DNA of 64,000 nt from a virus, in the IMG/VR virus record IMGVR_UViG_3300022562_001757, positions 18,654 to 82,653 of that record; one strand, 5' to 3'. The notes under the pieces are model-generated. The model did no database searches and was not told where the DNA came from. It saw nothing but the letters and a program-made list of their open reading frames with translations. This document shows, piece by piece, positions 50,040-57,690 of the stretch. Position 1 is the first letter of the stretch. Each line of letters starts with the position of its first letter. A program made the position numbers and the translations under genes.

Positions 50040-50684
50040 CTATCGCGCTTCATGCTCGTACCATTGCATCCAAGCTTGTTCGGACTCTGCAAGCTGCTCG
50101 GGCGTTAGCGTACCGTTTAGCAAGCGCCAGCGCGTCAGCATAATTGCGGTGATGCGCACGTCATTTAGGCAATACCATCGGAGTTCTGCCCATTGCTTGC
50201 TTTCTACGAGCTGCGGAACGTTGCTGCCGTGGTCTACCTTTCCTGGCACTGCGCATAGTGTTGCAGCATCATGCAAGCTCATAGGCTTACTGGCGCCGTA
50301 TTCGCTGATGGTGTCCATCAAGTCGATATGCCCGTTGGCACCGTAGCGCTTCCGAAGACCTGTACGGAAATACCAAGGCTGTGGAATTTTGTGCAGCAGC
50401 GAGCGCGCAATAATGCAAGGAAGGTCAAAGCCACGGCCATTCCACGATACCAGGTCGGCTTCCTTTCCGTAATGTGCAACAGCTTTACCAAAACCACGCA
50501 GCAGTTCAGCTTCATCTTCACCAGATGGACAGGAAAAGCGCTGGAGCTTGCATTCTTTATCCAGTTGTGCGCGGCCGATGGCAACGATGCGATGCTTATG
50601 TGGAGCTGGAAATACGCCTTCCTGTGGTGGAGAAAATCTGTCTGTGTCAGGCACCGTCTCGATGTCGAAAACGATGTAACTCAT
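50040..50684 (-). CDS. DnaQ-like (DEDD) 3'-5' exonuclease (214 aa)
   Basis: Exo I 'FDIETVPD' (residues 6-13), Exo II 'LVSWNGRGFDLPCI' and Exo III 'RWYCLNDVRI' mark a DEDDy exonuclease of the PolB-like group ('HIDLMDTISEYG' lies between). It probably degrades or proofreads DNA or RNA during infection. The ATG lies six bases after the -10 of its promoter, with no ribosome site, so the message is predicted leaderless. Confidence 0.85.
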   Translation of the reverse strand: MSYIVFDIETVPDTDRFSPPQEGVFPAPHKHRIVAIGRAQLDKECKLQRFSCPSGEDEAELLRGFGKAVAHYGKEADLVSWNGRGFDLPCIIARSLLHKIPQPWYFRTGLRKRYGANGHIDLMDTISEYGASKPMSLHDAATLCAVPGKVDHGSNVPQLVESKQWAELRWYCLNDVRITAIMLTRWRLLNGTLTPEQLAESEQAWMQWYEHEAR

Positions 50685-50690
50685 GCGCGC

Positions 50691-50718
50691 ATCCTACCTG
50701 ACTATATTTCGTTGTCAA
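50691..50718 (-). promoter_or_regulatory. Promoter predicted to give a leaderless exonuclease mRNA
   Basis: TTGACA, 16-base spacer (ACGAAATATAGTCAGG), TAGGAT, then six bases to ATG 50684. No Shine-Dalgarno element is present. Confidence 0.7.
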
Positions 50719-50919
50719 CTACTCTGTATATGGAGGTCTGCGCGAGCGACGTTGCGCCATGCGATTCTCGAACACGATACCGATGACAAAGAGCGCGCCC
50801 GTTAAGCCGAGCAAAATCTTTTCGACGGTGCTGGCCGGCTCGATAATCCATAAGGCACCAAGGAACGCGAAAAGAACAATCAGTGCTAACCAAATGGCTG
50901 AAGGTGTGGATTCGCGCAT
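50719..50919 (-). CDS. Small membrane protein, two spans (66 aa)
   Basis: MRESTPSAIWLALIVLFAF, a second stretch 'LLGLTGALFVIGIVF', then a basic tail (RMAQRRSRRPPYTE). Two transmembrane helices, N and C probably inside by the positive-inside rule. An ATG at 50937 is an alternative start. A holin-like role is possible but not shown. Confidence 0.6.
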   Translation of the reverse strand: MRESTPSAIWLALIVLFAFLGALWIIEPASTVEKILLGLTGALFVIGIVFENRMAQRRSRRPPYTE

Positions 50920-50963
50920 AGGCGAATCATGCCACACTTGTTGTTTACTAGGGAAGAGGAAAG

Positions 50964-51335
50964 CTACAAGAGAATCCAGTCGACGTCGTCCAGCATCTCG
51001 GAAAATGCGTGCGCCATATCTAGCGCCAGCGTGCGGTATTCCTCTGCCTTGCTAGGGTCCACGTCAGCCAGCAACAGCCGCTTGGCACGCATACGCAGCT
51101 GATCCAGCGAATACTTCAAAAGTGCGTCGACGGAATCTTCTCTGACTTGCTGGCGCAAATAGCTAACTTCGCGCTGCGTGGCAAGGAGATCATCATTAAT
51201 GTCGTCAGCCTCACCCCTCGCATGCTCCAGATCATCCTGTAAGTCTTCAACTGTACCTTGCAGGTCTTCGATGGTGGCTTCCAGTTCGGTAATACGTTCT
51301 TTTAGTTGCTCAACGGATTCTTCTTCGGTGGTCAT
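50964..51335 (-). CDS. Coiled-coil protein (123 aa)
   Basis: The first 70 residues are a continuous acidic heptad pattern ('EQLKERITELEATIEDLQ'), then a short helical tail. Overlaps the deformylase start (its stop lies inside the operon junction region). Probably a scaffold or dimerisation factor. Function unknown. Confidence 0.6.
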   Translation of the reverse strand: MTTEEESVEQLKERITELEATIEDLQGTVEDLQDDLEHARGEADDINDDLLATQREVSYLRQQVREDSVDALLKYSLDQLRMRAKRLLLADVDPSKAEEYRTLALDMAHAFSEMLDDVDWILL

Positions 51336-51856
51336 TTGGCACTTCCCTTGTGCAGCTTACGGTACAGTAGCTGCCGCCGTATCCGACTTACGCGGTCAAT
51401 GATCAGCGTGCCATTTAGGTGGTCGAACTCATGTTGGACGACCCGTGCTTGCAAGCCTTCTGCATCCAGCTCGAACTCAGTGCCGTACTGATTTTTCGCA
51501 CGTATGGTGACGGCGTACGGTCGTTTAATGCTGACGAAAATTCCCGGAAAGCTGAGGCAGCCTTCATCGGCCGTGGCCATCTTTTCGCTGTGGGCGATGA
51601 TCTCCGGATTGACGAAGACCATGGCACCGGATGCTCGCGCGCTGGGTCCTACTGGCCCATCTACCGCTAAGGAGTCAATAACGAAGATGCGCTGCAAGCT
51701 GCCAACCTGCACCGCGGACAAGCCCGCCCCTCGGTGAGCGAACATCGTCGTAACCATGGCGTCGATGAACTTGTAGGTGTCGTCATTCAGCTCCGCCGGC
51801 GTCGACACCTCGCGAAGCATTGGATCGGGATAGCGGAGCACTTCAAGGATAGCCAT
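51332..51856 (-). CDS. def: Peptide deformylase
   Basis: ATG 51856 (MAILEVLRYPDPMLREV) with GAGGCGTACCTG before it. All three signatures are present: GAGLSAVQ (G-x-G-L-S/A-A-x-Q, about residues 43-50), EGCLS (about 98-102) and QHEFDHLNG (HExxH, about 141-149). The enzyme removes the N-formyl group from new proteins; phage deformylases are known in several lytic phages. 174 residues is normal. It sits near tRNA and peptidyl-tRNA hydrolase genes, suggesting a translation module. Confidence 0.9.
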   Translation of the reverse strand: MAILEVLRYPDPMLREVSTPAELNDDTYKFIDAMVTTMFAHRGAGLSAVQVGSLQRIFVIDSLAVDGPVGPSARASGAMVFVNPEIIAHSEKMATADEGCLSFPGIFVSIKRPYAVTIRAKNQYGTEFELDAEGLQARVVQHEFDHLNGTLIIDRVSRIRRQLLYRKLHKGSAK

Positions 51857-52194
51857 CAGGTACGCCTCGGAAGGAAAGGGGTTTTGCGGACCTGCTCCCA
51901 GGGCGTCCACAGAGCCCCCTGGAGCGCGTGTATACCGCACCGGCATCCAGGTACTGGATCACGGCAGTTAGCGCAACGTCGGACGTTCTGCGGCCATGGA
52001 ACGCTATACCAGGACAGGTTGTCGTAGACTTCGTGCAGGCCACCCCACGAGGTGGCTTGCCGGAGAACGTCAGCATAGTTGAACCCAAGGGTTAAGCAGA
52101 GCCAGAATACGTTGTATTCGACTGGGCTGTTGAAATGTGGACCTGGAATGGTGAAGTCCAGGAAAGGAAAGTCGGACTCATTCAGCCTTCGCAT
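51856..52194 (-). CDS. Uncharacterised protein upstream of deformylase (112 aa)
   Basis: ATG 52194 (MRRLNESDFPFLDFTIPG) is selected for GGGAG in front; starts at 52224 and 52269 would overlap the tRNA-Ile gene. Aromatic sequence, then 'RRCANCRDPVPGCRCGIHA', a likely zinc cluster. Its stop overlaps the deformylase start (TGATG). Not recognised. Confidence 0.5.
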   Translation of the reverse strand: MRRLNESDFPFLDFTIPGPHFNSPVEYNVFWLCLTLGFNYADVLRQATSWGGLHEVYDNLSWYSVPWPQNVRRCANCRDPVPGCRCGIHALQGALWTPWEQVRKTPFLPRRT

Positions 52195-52233
52195 AGCGTG
52201 AGGCTCCCACACCATGCAGGGCATGTCAAGATA

Positions 52234-52304
52234 TAGGCTTGCCAGGAATCGAACCTGAGTCTCCCGCATATCAGGCAGGGGCTCTACCGTTGAGCTACAA
52301 GCCT
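52234..52304 (-). tRNA. tRNA-Ile(GAT), canonical
   Basis: Acceptor AGGCTTG/CAAGCCT (7 bp), TA, D-arm GCTC-AACGGTA-GAGC, anticodon arm CCTGC-CTGATAT-GCGGG with U33 and GAT, T-arm TCAGG-TTCGATT-CCTGG. The A discriminator follows; CCA is not encoded. This normal tRNA shows that the odd tRNA-like genes nearby are not a general feature of this genome. Confidence 0.9.
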
Positions 52305-52461
52305 AGACGCGGCTCCAAGGAACCGCCGCACACCGTTTGGGTTCTTAGTCTCGCCACAAGGTACAGCCGAAGCCGCCCAAGGGAGAGAGACTGCACCAAG
52401 CAACACACCGCCATCTCGTCGCCACCAACCAGCCAACGTGTGCTAACTCGGCCCAAATACT

Positions 52462-52492
52462 AAAAAAGCCGCCCGGGAAACCAGGCGGCTTT
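52462..52492 (-). terminator. Strong intrinsic terminator (probably bidirectional)
   Basis: AAAGCCGCC (52465-52473) and GGCGGCTTT (52484-52492) form a 9-bp stem with a ten-base loop. On the minus strand the stem is followed by a T-run (six Ts from 52467 down). It separates the 52.5-64 kb operons from the tRNA-Ile/deformylase operon. Confidence 0.9.
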
Positions 52493-52511
52493 GAGTCTAC
52501 CTCTGGTGCTC

Positions 52512-52643
52512 TCAGCCGCCTAATGGCTCTCCATGTGCGTTCTTCTGGCACGGCATAATGCCTTTGCCTTCGGAGCGCCAAAATGTTGGGGTTGCGAACA
52601 GCATGGTTTTTACTTTAGCAGGGTAGCGGTGCGTGTCAAGCAT
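52512..52643 (-). CDS. Possible small protein before the terminator (43 aa)
   Basis: MLDTHRYPAKVKTMLFATP start, ending GEPLGG. Directly follows the acidic 175-residue gene and ends just before the terminator. AAGTAAGGAA precedes the ATG but is close. It could be real or chance. Confidence 0.4.
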   Translation of the reverse strand: MLDTHRYPAKVKTMLFATPTFWRSEGKGIMPCQKNAHGEPLGG

Positions 52644-52647
52644 TTCC

Positions 52648-53175
52648 TTACTTCGTCGCGAGCGCGTCCGACAGCAGGTCACACAGCGCGTCATCGCCAT
52701 AAACCTCACGAAATTTGCTCGCAAGGCTCAGTGAACGCGTGTAGGCGTCTTCCTCTTCTTCCTCATATTCGGCTACCGTCTCTTCCAAGGCAGCGTGCCA
52801 TGAGGTAGCCTCATCCAATGTGCGCAAGCCAACGCGAATGGGCTGCGCGGCTAGGCTTAAAACCTCACCGACTAGAACGTAGTTATACCCAGTCGTTTCC
52901 TTTTTCAGCTCTGCCAGGATGTGCTCGTAGAACACATCCATAGGAACTGCGATTTCCATTTCTTCGTACAGTCCCTCTTCAGGCATGATGTGCACCACCC
53001 CTGGCTTTCGCAGCAGCGTAGGAAGGGAAAAGTCCAATTCACAGTTGCCGGAATAGTCATGGATGGTCAGTGAACAATCCAAACCTTCTGGATACGGGAT
53101 GCTGTTGTACTCGCACAGTTGCCGTACCATGGTTTCTATTTCTTTGACGAGCTGCTGTGTGGTTTTCTCTGACAT
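52648..53175 (-). CDS. Acidic uncharacterised protein (175 aa)
   Basis: MSEKTTQQLVKEIETMVRQL start; a central beta region ('LTIHDYSGNCELDFSLPTL') and an acidic helix with YEEEEEDAY near residue 145. The composition resembles anti-restriction or DNA-mimic proteins, but no homology can be claimed. Confidence 0.55.
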   Translation of the reverse strand: MSEKTTQQLVKEIETMVRQLCEYNSIPYPEGLDCSLTIHDYSGNCELDFSLPTLLRKPGVVHIMPEEGLYEEMEIAVPMDVFYEHILAELKKETTGYNYVLVGEVLSLAAQPIRVGLRTLDEATSWHAALEETVAEYEEEEEDAYTRSLSLASKFREVYGDDALCDLLSDALATK

Positions 53176-53183
53176 TTTTTGTC

Positions 53184-53390
53184 CTATAGAGGTGCATCGT
53201 ATTGGGTCAAGGATTCGACAATTCGGATTCCCTCGACCGTCAATCCAAGCGCGTCTCCCAGAGTAACTACCAAACCTTTACTTTCCAGCGCCTTGATGAC
53301 GCTTCTGTGCGGCAGCCGAAACAAGCACTTGTGGTACAGGCGCCGCAGGGTACGCTTCTGTGCCAGGCTAAGGTATGGCTTAGTCTTCAT
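53184..53390 (-). CDS. Small basic protein, possible winged helix (68 aa)
   Basis: MKTKPYLSLAQKRTLRRLY then 'HRSVIKALESKGLVVTLGD' and a 'LTVEGIRIVESL' end, the helix-helix-wing pattern of small DNA-binding proteins. Located right after the TOPRIM gene stop. Tentative. Confidence 0.5.
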   Translation of the reverse strand: MKTKPYLSLAQKRTLRRLYHKCLFRLPHRSVIKALESKGLVVTLGDALGLTVEGIRIVESLTQYDAPL

Positions 53391-53393
53391 TGT

Positions 53394-55379
53394 TTACTCG
53401 TCCAGCTCGGCTGCTAGTTCTTCAAGACGGATACGTCCTTGCTGTTCGCGCTCGATAGCTTGCTGCCACGGTCGGTCATCGCGATGGCTCTCCACGTGCA
53501 TCCGGATCAGGTCCTCGATGACCCGCGGCTCCAGTGCATCCAACTCCCAGGACTCCTCACCCCACCTATCGATGTACTCCGCAGCACGGCTGTCGGTGAT
53601 CTTGGCCGGATTCGGCGGAGGGTCATAGTGCTCCACCTGCGACATGGTTAGCGCAATGCGCTCCACCGACACCGGAAATCCGGCAAACATCGACAGCCGA
53701 TCACGAATGTCCCGCGACATGTCGATGCCACTTGGATCGTGGTCGCCAAGGTGGATGATGTATGGCTGCTGGCGCTGCTGCACGTACTTTTTCAAGCGCT
53801 GTGCCGCAGCCCACATCTCCGATTGACTCGTGTAGCCGCGGCACGAGAAGTACGGAACGTCAAGCGTGTTGCAGATCCCAGCGATGACGCCAACCAAGGC
53901 ATCTTTTTCGATCCAGCAATTATGGACAGCTACGGGAGCACAGTAGCTATGGTCTACTGCAACCTCTAAATTTATTACATCCCCGCAGTAGTCTACTTCT
54001 TCTACTTTCCGTACCGGAAACTCAAATCCGACATCGGTGTAGACAATGTGGTTATACCTACGGCTGCGCTTACGTCCTTTTTCTGGCACAGATACATGCC
54101 ACAACTCTGCTAAGCGATCAGCCGCAGCTCCACCAACGCTAACGCGGTAGCGAGGCGCGCCGGAGTCCTCCAAAATATCAACGCTGGCCTGATAACCGCT
54201 TTCTAGTAGCATTGTCTGTACTAGCAACGCCAAGTTGCGACTACGTGTGGTGGCTGCGATGGCAGCGCGGCTCTCATCCCAAAAACACCCGTCGCCACGA
54301 AAGTAGTATTCAAGAAACGGTAAGGACTCTTCTGAAGGTAGGTTCACTAACCATGACGGGACTCTTTTGTTGTAGGCGCCATTGGAAAACTCGGTTGACA
54401 GCCAGTCTGCCAGAGACTTGGAAAAGACATACACAGTCAGTGCGCCATTGTTCAGCACACGGTGCGTGTTGATGTTTAGAGTACACGCCCATTTTTCTAT
54501 TAAGCTAGCGTGCTGTGGCTCGTGCGCCCCGAATGTAAACTGAACAGTGCGCCCATCACCACGAATGCTACCTTCAGCGACGTAAAGGCCGAGAACCTGC
54601 ATACAGGTCTCGTTCAGCGTAACTTCGACCCGTTTAGCACGCTTGCTACTATGCAGCGTTATAATAGACCTTTCACGATGCTTTGTGCTACGCGCTTTCT
54701 GAAAAGGCACTAGCAAGCGATCGTATTTCTTCAGCTCCTGAGCGTGCACCCATTGGAGCCCATGAAACTTGCGTGTAGACCCCTTGTATCCAGGGCACGA
54801 GTCATCAAACGGTCGTGCATACAATGGGTGGTTTGGAGTCACCAAAAACGGCAAAGCACCTGCTGCGCTAACACGAAGCAGCTTCCCTTTGTATGCATTC
54901 CTGATGACTTTGGTAACGCGTCGCCATTTTCCGGTGTGCGCTAGCACGAGGTCGCCGACTTGGACGGATCCGATGTCAACAAATCCGTCTTTTGTGCGCA
55001 CTGGAGTTGTCGGTTCAAAGCATTCAAGACGAAATGGTTGGCCTTCCCACTTATCCACACGGAACTGCGAGGCGCACGCGTTGACGATGTCTGCCGGGCT
55101 GTCCCAGTGCGCGAGCTGTCGCAAATTTCGGGTGCGGTCAACAATGGTGGACCAATCGATCAATCCGGCCAGGCGTGCGTCATTGATGATGCTTCCCAGG
55201 CGCTTGTAGGACTGCTGCGTATTTGGCAGAAGGTCCCGCGACACAAATTGATAGAAAAGCTGCCGCAACGTCAAGTCGTAGCCTTGCGCGGCGTAGTGCT
55301 TGATGATCTCGTTCGCCTGCTCGATGATTTTCTTCACGCCGGACGAGAAGCTTCGTTCGACATAGCAAATGCAAGGCAT
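53394..55379 (-). CDS. TOPRIM-domain protein interrupted by an intein (661 aa precursor)
   Basis: A longer frame to 55700 is a false fusion with the exonuclease remains; the real ATG 55379 ([14 protein letters not shown]) follows a perfect AGGAGG. Exteins are residues 1-119 and the last 174, 293 in total. The first carries '[15 protein letters not shown]' and '[12 protein letters not shown]'; the second WIEKDALV (TOPRIM Glu) and [12 protein letters not shown] (DxD), like a topoisomerase VI A/Spo11-type family common in phages and actinobacteria. The intein splits just before the TOPRIM Glu, an active-site position. Probably acts on DNA ends or RNA; substrate unknown. Confidence 0.85.
   Translation of the reverse strand: MPCICYVERSFSSGVKKIIEQANEIIKHYAAQGYDLTLRQLFYQFVSRDLLPNTQQSYKRLGSIINDARLAGLIDWSTIVDRTRNLRQLAHWDSPADIVNACASQFRVDKWEGQPFRLECFEPTTPVRTKDGFVDIGSVQVGDLVLAHTGKWRRVTKVIRNAYKGKLLRVSAAGALPFLVTPNHPLYARPFDDSCPGYKGSTRKFHGLQWVHAQELKKYDRLLVPFQKARSTKHRERSIITLHSSKRAKRVEVTLNETCMQVLGLYVAEGSIRGDGRTVQFTFGAHEPQHASLIEKWACTLNINTHRVLNNGALTVYVFSKSLADWLSTEFSNGAYNKRVPSWLVNLPSEESLPFLEYYFRGDGCFWDESRAAIAATTRSRNLALLVQTMLLESGYQASVDILEDSGAPRYRVSVGGAAADRLAELWHVSVPEKGRKRSRRYNHIVYTDVGFEFPVRKVEEVDYCGDVINLEVAVDHSYCAPVAVHNCWIEKDALVGVIAGICNTLDVPYFSCRGYTSQSEMWAAAQRLKKYVQQRQQPYIIHLGDHDPSGIDMSRDIRDRLSMFAGFPVSVERIALTMSQVEHYDPPPNPAKITDSRAAEYIDRWGEESWELDALEPRVIEDLIRMHVESHRDDRPWQQAIEREQQGRIRLEELAAELDE
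53919..55022 (-). mobile_element. Intein with LAGLIDADG homing endonuclease (368 aa)
   Basis: Begins with Cys1 ('[17 protein letters not shown]'), has a TPNH block B ('[10 protein letters not shown]'), two dodecapeptide-type motifs ([10 protein letters not shown] and YYFRGDGCF), '[14 protein letters not shown]' and ends VHN followed by Cys+1. This is a complete class 1 intein with nuclease, expected to self-splice and to home into intein-free alleles. It is in frame with no internal stop. Confidence 0.9.
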
Positions 55380-55417
55380 CGGTAGCCTCCTAGCAAAATT
55401 TGTCGCGCACAGCCTTT

Positions 55418-55959
55418 TTATGGCCGTTGGCTTTCCAAAAGCATTTTCATAAACATCTCCCCCTGCTCCAGCGCATCGTCCAGCGCAATATGGGAAGGCA
55501 CGCTTGGTCGTTGCCCAGAAATCCAGCCCGAGCAGTGCCATAGCGTAAGTCTTGATGTCGATGGCCGAAAACTCAAACGGGCTCTCACCAGTGAACCGGA
55601 TCAGGTACCAGTAGATGAACAGGAAATCGAACCCTGCCGGGTAAGCCACAAAGACCGGCTTGCCAGGAAGGCTATGGAGCCACCTAACGTAGTCCTTCAT
55701 GGCCTCATCAGGCTTCCTGAGAGCCTGCCTGTGCGCTTCCCAAGCCTCTGGCTGGGAAGCCCCACCAGTCCATCGTGTCCGGATGCCCCTGGGCGCCTCC
55801 TAGCGTCTCCAGGTTAGCCTCAAAGGTGCCGATCATGTTCCAGCCATCGCCGGCCTCAAACGGAACAAAGGCCGCGGAGCCAAAGCTCAGCATGGAGTAT
55901 GGTCCGGGAATGGGGCCATCAGACTCGATGTCGGTGCTGATGTAGATTTCGTTGGCCAT
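55418..55959 (-). pseudogene. 3'-5' exonuclease (Rv2179c-like) broken by two single-base insertions
   Basis: The N-terminal frame (55959 to 55708: '[12 protein letters not shown]', 'SMLSFGSA', '[13 protein letters not shown]') stops early; the next frame continues '[20 protein letters not shown]' and '[12 protein letters not shown]'; a third gives '[17 protein letters not shown]' and stops at 55418. Removing one base near 55749 and one near 55493 yields a full-length 179-residue DEDD exonuclease with D-E, D and H..D motifs. The gene is either truly broken, sequenced with errors, or read by frameshifting. The next gene starts normally. Confidence 0.75.
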
Positions 55960-55968
55960 GGCTACTAC

Positions 55969-56283
55969 TCACGCTTCTCTCGGTCGAGCTGCTTGGTGCT
56001 GTGCCTTCTTCACGGCGGTGCGGATCTTTTCCTCAACATGCTGCGGATCGAAGCCTCCCTCCGGAAGGGCGCGCAGCGTACAGAGTCTTCCACTCCCAGC
56101 GCGGTACTGAAGGCGCTTCGTTCCGAAGTACACTTCGACTGCTGTGTCGTCGAGCACGAGTGCATCGTAACTTTTACGCCACGCGGTGCTCCGTCGCCTC
56201 TCGAAGCCGTGGGCCAGCAACCAGTCGATGACCTGCTGGTAGCGATCGTTCGGCGATAGCATTTCAGTCTCGGTCTGCGCCAT
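55969..56283 (-). CDS. Uncharacterised protein, paralogue of the 60.5-61.0 kb gene (104 aa)
   Basis: 'QQVIDWLLAHGFERR', then 'SGRLCTLRALPEGGFD' and 'EEKIRTAVKKA' also occur, diverged, in the gene at 60456-60983. The two share an N-terminal 90-residue alpha/beta domain of unknown fold. ATG 56283 follows GAAGAGG. Confidence 0.65.
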   Translation of the reverse strand: MAQTETEMLSPNDRYQQVIDWLLAHGFERRRSTAWRKSYDALVLDDTAVEVYFGTKRLQYRAGSGRLCTLRALPEGGFDPQHVEEKIRTAVKKAQHQAARPREA

Positions 56284-56325
56284 CGTTTTACCTCTTCAGC
56301 AGCTTCGACAATTCCCGGAAGCGCG

Positions 56326-56673
56326 TCAGCCAATTTCCGGCTCATCCCAAATCAGCAGGTAAGGTCCATCGTTGCGCTCGCGCAGGCCAGCCTTGAACGT
56401 GTGCAGCGTGTTCGATCCGGTATTCTGCCACGACTCGTCGCCGTATATTAGGCTGCTCTGTATGCCACCCTGTGTACGACGCTCCTGGCTCAGATCAAAG
56501 CAGTGGATAGACTGCTCACGGCACGCCGTCGCAAACATGCGCCGCAGAAAGCTTTTACCCGAGCCGTTGTTGCCGACGACGATGGCGATATCGTGCCCAA
56601 CGAACATTTCGTCGGAGACGCCGAGGTACTCGCACAAGTCTGGGCGGATTTCTTTGAGCAGTGAAGGAAGCAT
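56326..56673 (-). CDS. P-loop ATPase fragment, truncated after Walker B (115 aa)
   Basis: 'VVGNNGSGKSFLRR' is Walker A and 'YLLIWDEPEIG' Walker B of an ABC/AAA-type ATPase; the gene then stops (TGA), where relatives continue with signature and H-loop. A remnant 'KLADALPGIVEAAEEVKR' lies in another frame downstream, suggesting an internal deletion. The ATG lies six bases after the -10, without a ribosome site. It may be non-functional, or a stand-alone domain. Confidence 0.6.
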   Translation of the reverse strand: MLPSLLKEIRPDLCEYLGVSDEMFVGHDIAIVVGNNGSGKSFLRRMFATACREQSIHCFDLSQERRTQGGIQSSLIYGDESWQNTGSNTLHTFKAGLRERNDGPYLLIWDEPEIG

Positions 56674-56679
56674 AGGAAG

Positions 56680-56708
56680 TAGATAGCACGTATGTATTAC
56701 GTTGTCAA
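56680..56708 (-). promoter_or_regulatory. Promoter predicted to give a leaderless ATPase mRNA
   Basis: TTGACA, 17-base spacer (ACGTAATAC...), TATCTA, six bases, ATG 56673. The spacer core GTAATAC matches the promoters at 31.7 and 46.6 kb. Confidence 0.8.
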
Positions 56709-56776
56709 TAGCATTCGTCGTAGGGCTCGTAGCCGAAGGTTGCGATGTACTCCTGGCGCCTGCGTTCAGATTGCAT
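56705..56776 (-). CDS. Micro-protein (23 aa)
   Basis: ATG 56776 has an excellent AAGGAGGTGCACG leader and encodes 23 residues starting MQSERRRQEYIATFG, ending just before the ATPase promoter (its TGA is part of the TTGACA box). Strong initiation suggests translation, but so short a frame may be regulatory. Confidence 0.5.
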   Translation of the reverse strand: MQSERRRQEYIATFGYEPYDECY

Positions 56777-56802
56777 CGTGCACCTCCTTCAGTATTGCGA
56801 TG

Positions 56803-57057
56803 TCAGTACCACGCGTCTTCATCGGTATATCCGGTACCGTTGCACATGGGGCACACGGCTTCTATGTCCCCGGAATAGGGGCCACCATGACCGCAGTCGG
56901 GACAGTCGGCATAAATGACGCCGTAGCCATGGCACTCCTCGCAACCTGATTTGCCTTTCGTTGCGCAGCTGCACGGCTTGCCCTCATAGTGCACGTCGTT
57001 GTCGCACCGGTACACCACGCGCCCGTCTACGCAATCAGGGCAATTGAAGACCTTCAT
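56803..57057 (-). CDS. DnaJ-like cysteine-rich zinc protein (84 aa)
   Basis: ATG 57057 (MKVFNCPDCVDGRVVY) overlaps the preceding stop (TGATG). CPDC, CEECHGYG, CPDC and CPMCNGTG form a four-repeat CxxC array like the DnaJ zinc domain, but without a J domain. It may be a stand-alone chaperone-like or RNA-binding module. Confidence 0.7.
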   Translation of the reverse strand: MKVFNCPDCVDGRVVYRCDNDVHYEGKPCSCATKGKSGCEECHGYGVIYADCPDCGHGGPYSGDIEAVCPMCNGTGYTDEDAWY

Positions 57058-57254
57058 CACACCAGCTCTTTTTCCACAGCCAACCACTCGGGAATGATCA
57101 GCGTTCCAGAAGTGCTCATTTCGTAGACTTCCGAGTCGTCGTGAATTTGCGACTTCGGGATCCACACCTCGTCACCGTCAATGTCGCACAAGATAGCGGC
57201 GTCGGTCTCACGCACCACGGTGACGTCTTCAAACTCTACCATTTCGTGTTTCAT
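57057..57254 (-). CDS. Small conserved beta-barrel-like protein (65 aa)
   Basis: MKHEMVEFEDVTVVRE start with GGAG; 'DGDEVWIPKSQI' and 'LIIPEWLAVEKEL' are typical of a small SH3-like phage protein I have seen widely. Overlaps both neighbours. Function unknown. Confidence 0.65.
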   Translation of the reverse strand: MKHEMVEFEDVTVVRETDAAILCDIDGDEVWIPKSQIHDDSEVYEMSTSGTLIIPEWLAVEKELV

Positions 57255-57586
57255 GCTGTACGCTCCGGAACCTCGGCGCTCGCTGCGCCAAGCTCGCGAC
57301 CACTCAAAAACTTTCCGATCATCCGCCTGGCCCACGGGTCATGCGTGACGTCGCGCCAGTAGGAAACACGGCACAGATTGTCGTTGGTGCGCACAAACAG
57401 GTGATTGCAGTCGAAGCAGCCCATTTGTCCGTTCCAGGTTGGCTCGGGCGCCTCTGGATCATCGAGTGCGCCAAAGTGCATAAATCGTAACTCAGTGCTA
57501 GAGCTACCACACTGCGGGCACAACGTAAATAGCAGACCGTACTCCGCTTGGATGACAGTAAATGTCGTTCCCATTTTTTTCGTCAT
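57251..57586 (-). CDS. Zinc-ribbon protein (111 aa)
   Basis: ATG 57586 (MTKKMGTTFTVIQAEY) after GGAGGCC; longer frames shadow the next gene. CPQC and CFDC form one zinc site; a basic C-terminal part follows. It overlaps the 35-residue membrane protein by ATGA. Not recognised. Confidence 0.65.
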   Translation of the reverse strand: MTKKMGTTFTVIQAEYGLLFTLCPQCGSSSTELRFMHFGALDDPEAPEPTWNGQMGCFDCNHLFVRTNDNLCRVSYWRDVTHDPWARRMIGKFLSGRELGAASAEVPERTA

Positions 57587-57690
57587 TTTGGCCTCCAAAT
57601 GTACTCCAAGGCATTGTTCGTTGCGGCGAACCACAGCATGGTAAATGACCATCCCGCCACCAGGATTGTCACGAGCATAGGACGTTTCAT
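57583..57690 (-). CDS. Tiny single-span membrane protein (35 aa)
   Basis: ATG 57690 overlaps the kinase stop and the TGA overlaps the next ATG. MKRPMLVTILVAGWSFTML is a hydrophobic helix with basic N-end. The double ATGA overlap strongly suggests a coupled gene. Function unknown. Confidence 0.65.
   Translation of the reverse strand: MKRPMLVTILVAGWSFTMLWFAATNNALEYIWRPK

Noticed and set aside
52345-52581. 78-residue minus frame across the terminator
   Set aside because: It reads through a strong terminator, lacks a ribosome site and is Trp/Arg-rich like a random frame.
53394-55700. Single 768-residue protein joining exonuclease and TOPRIM parts
   Set aside because: The N-terminal 107 residues belong to the frame-broken exonuclease; a perfect AGGAGG plus ATG at 55379 starts the TOPRIM protein.
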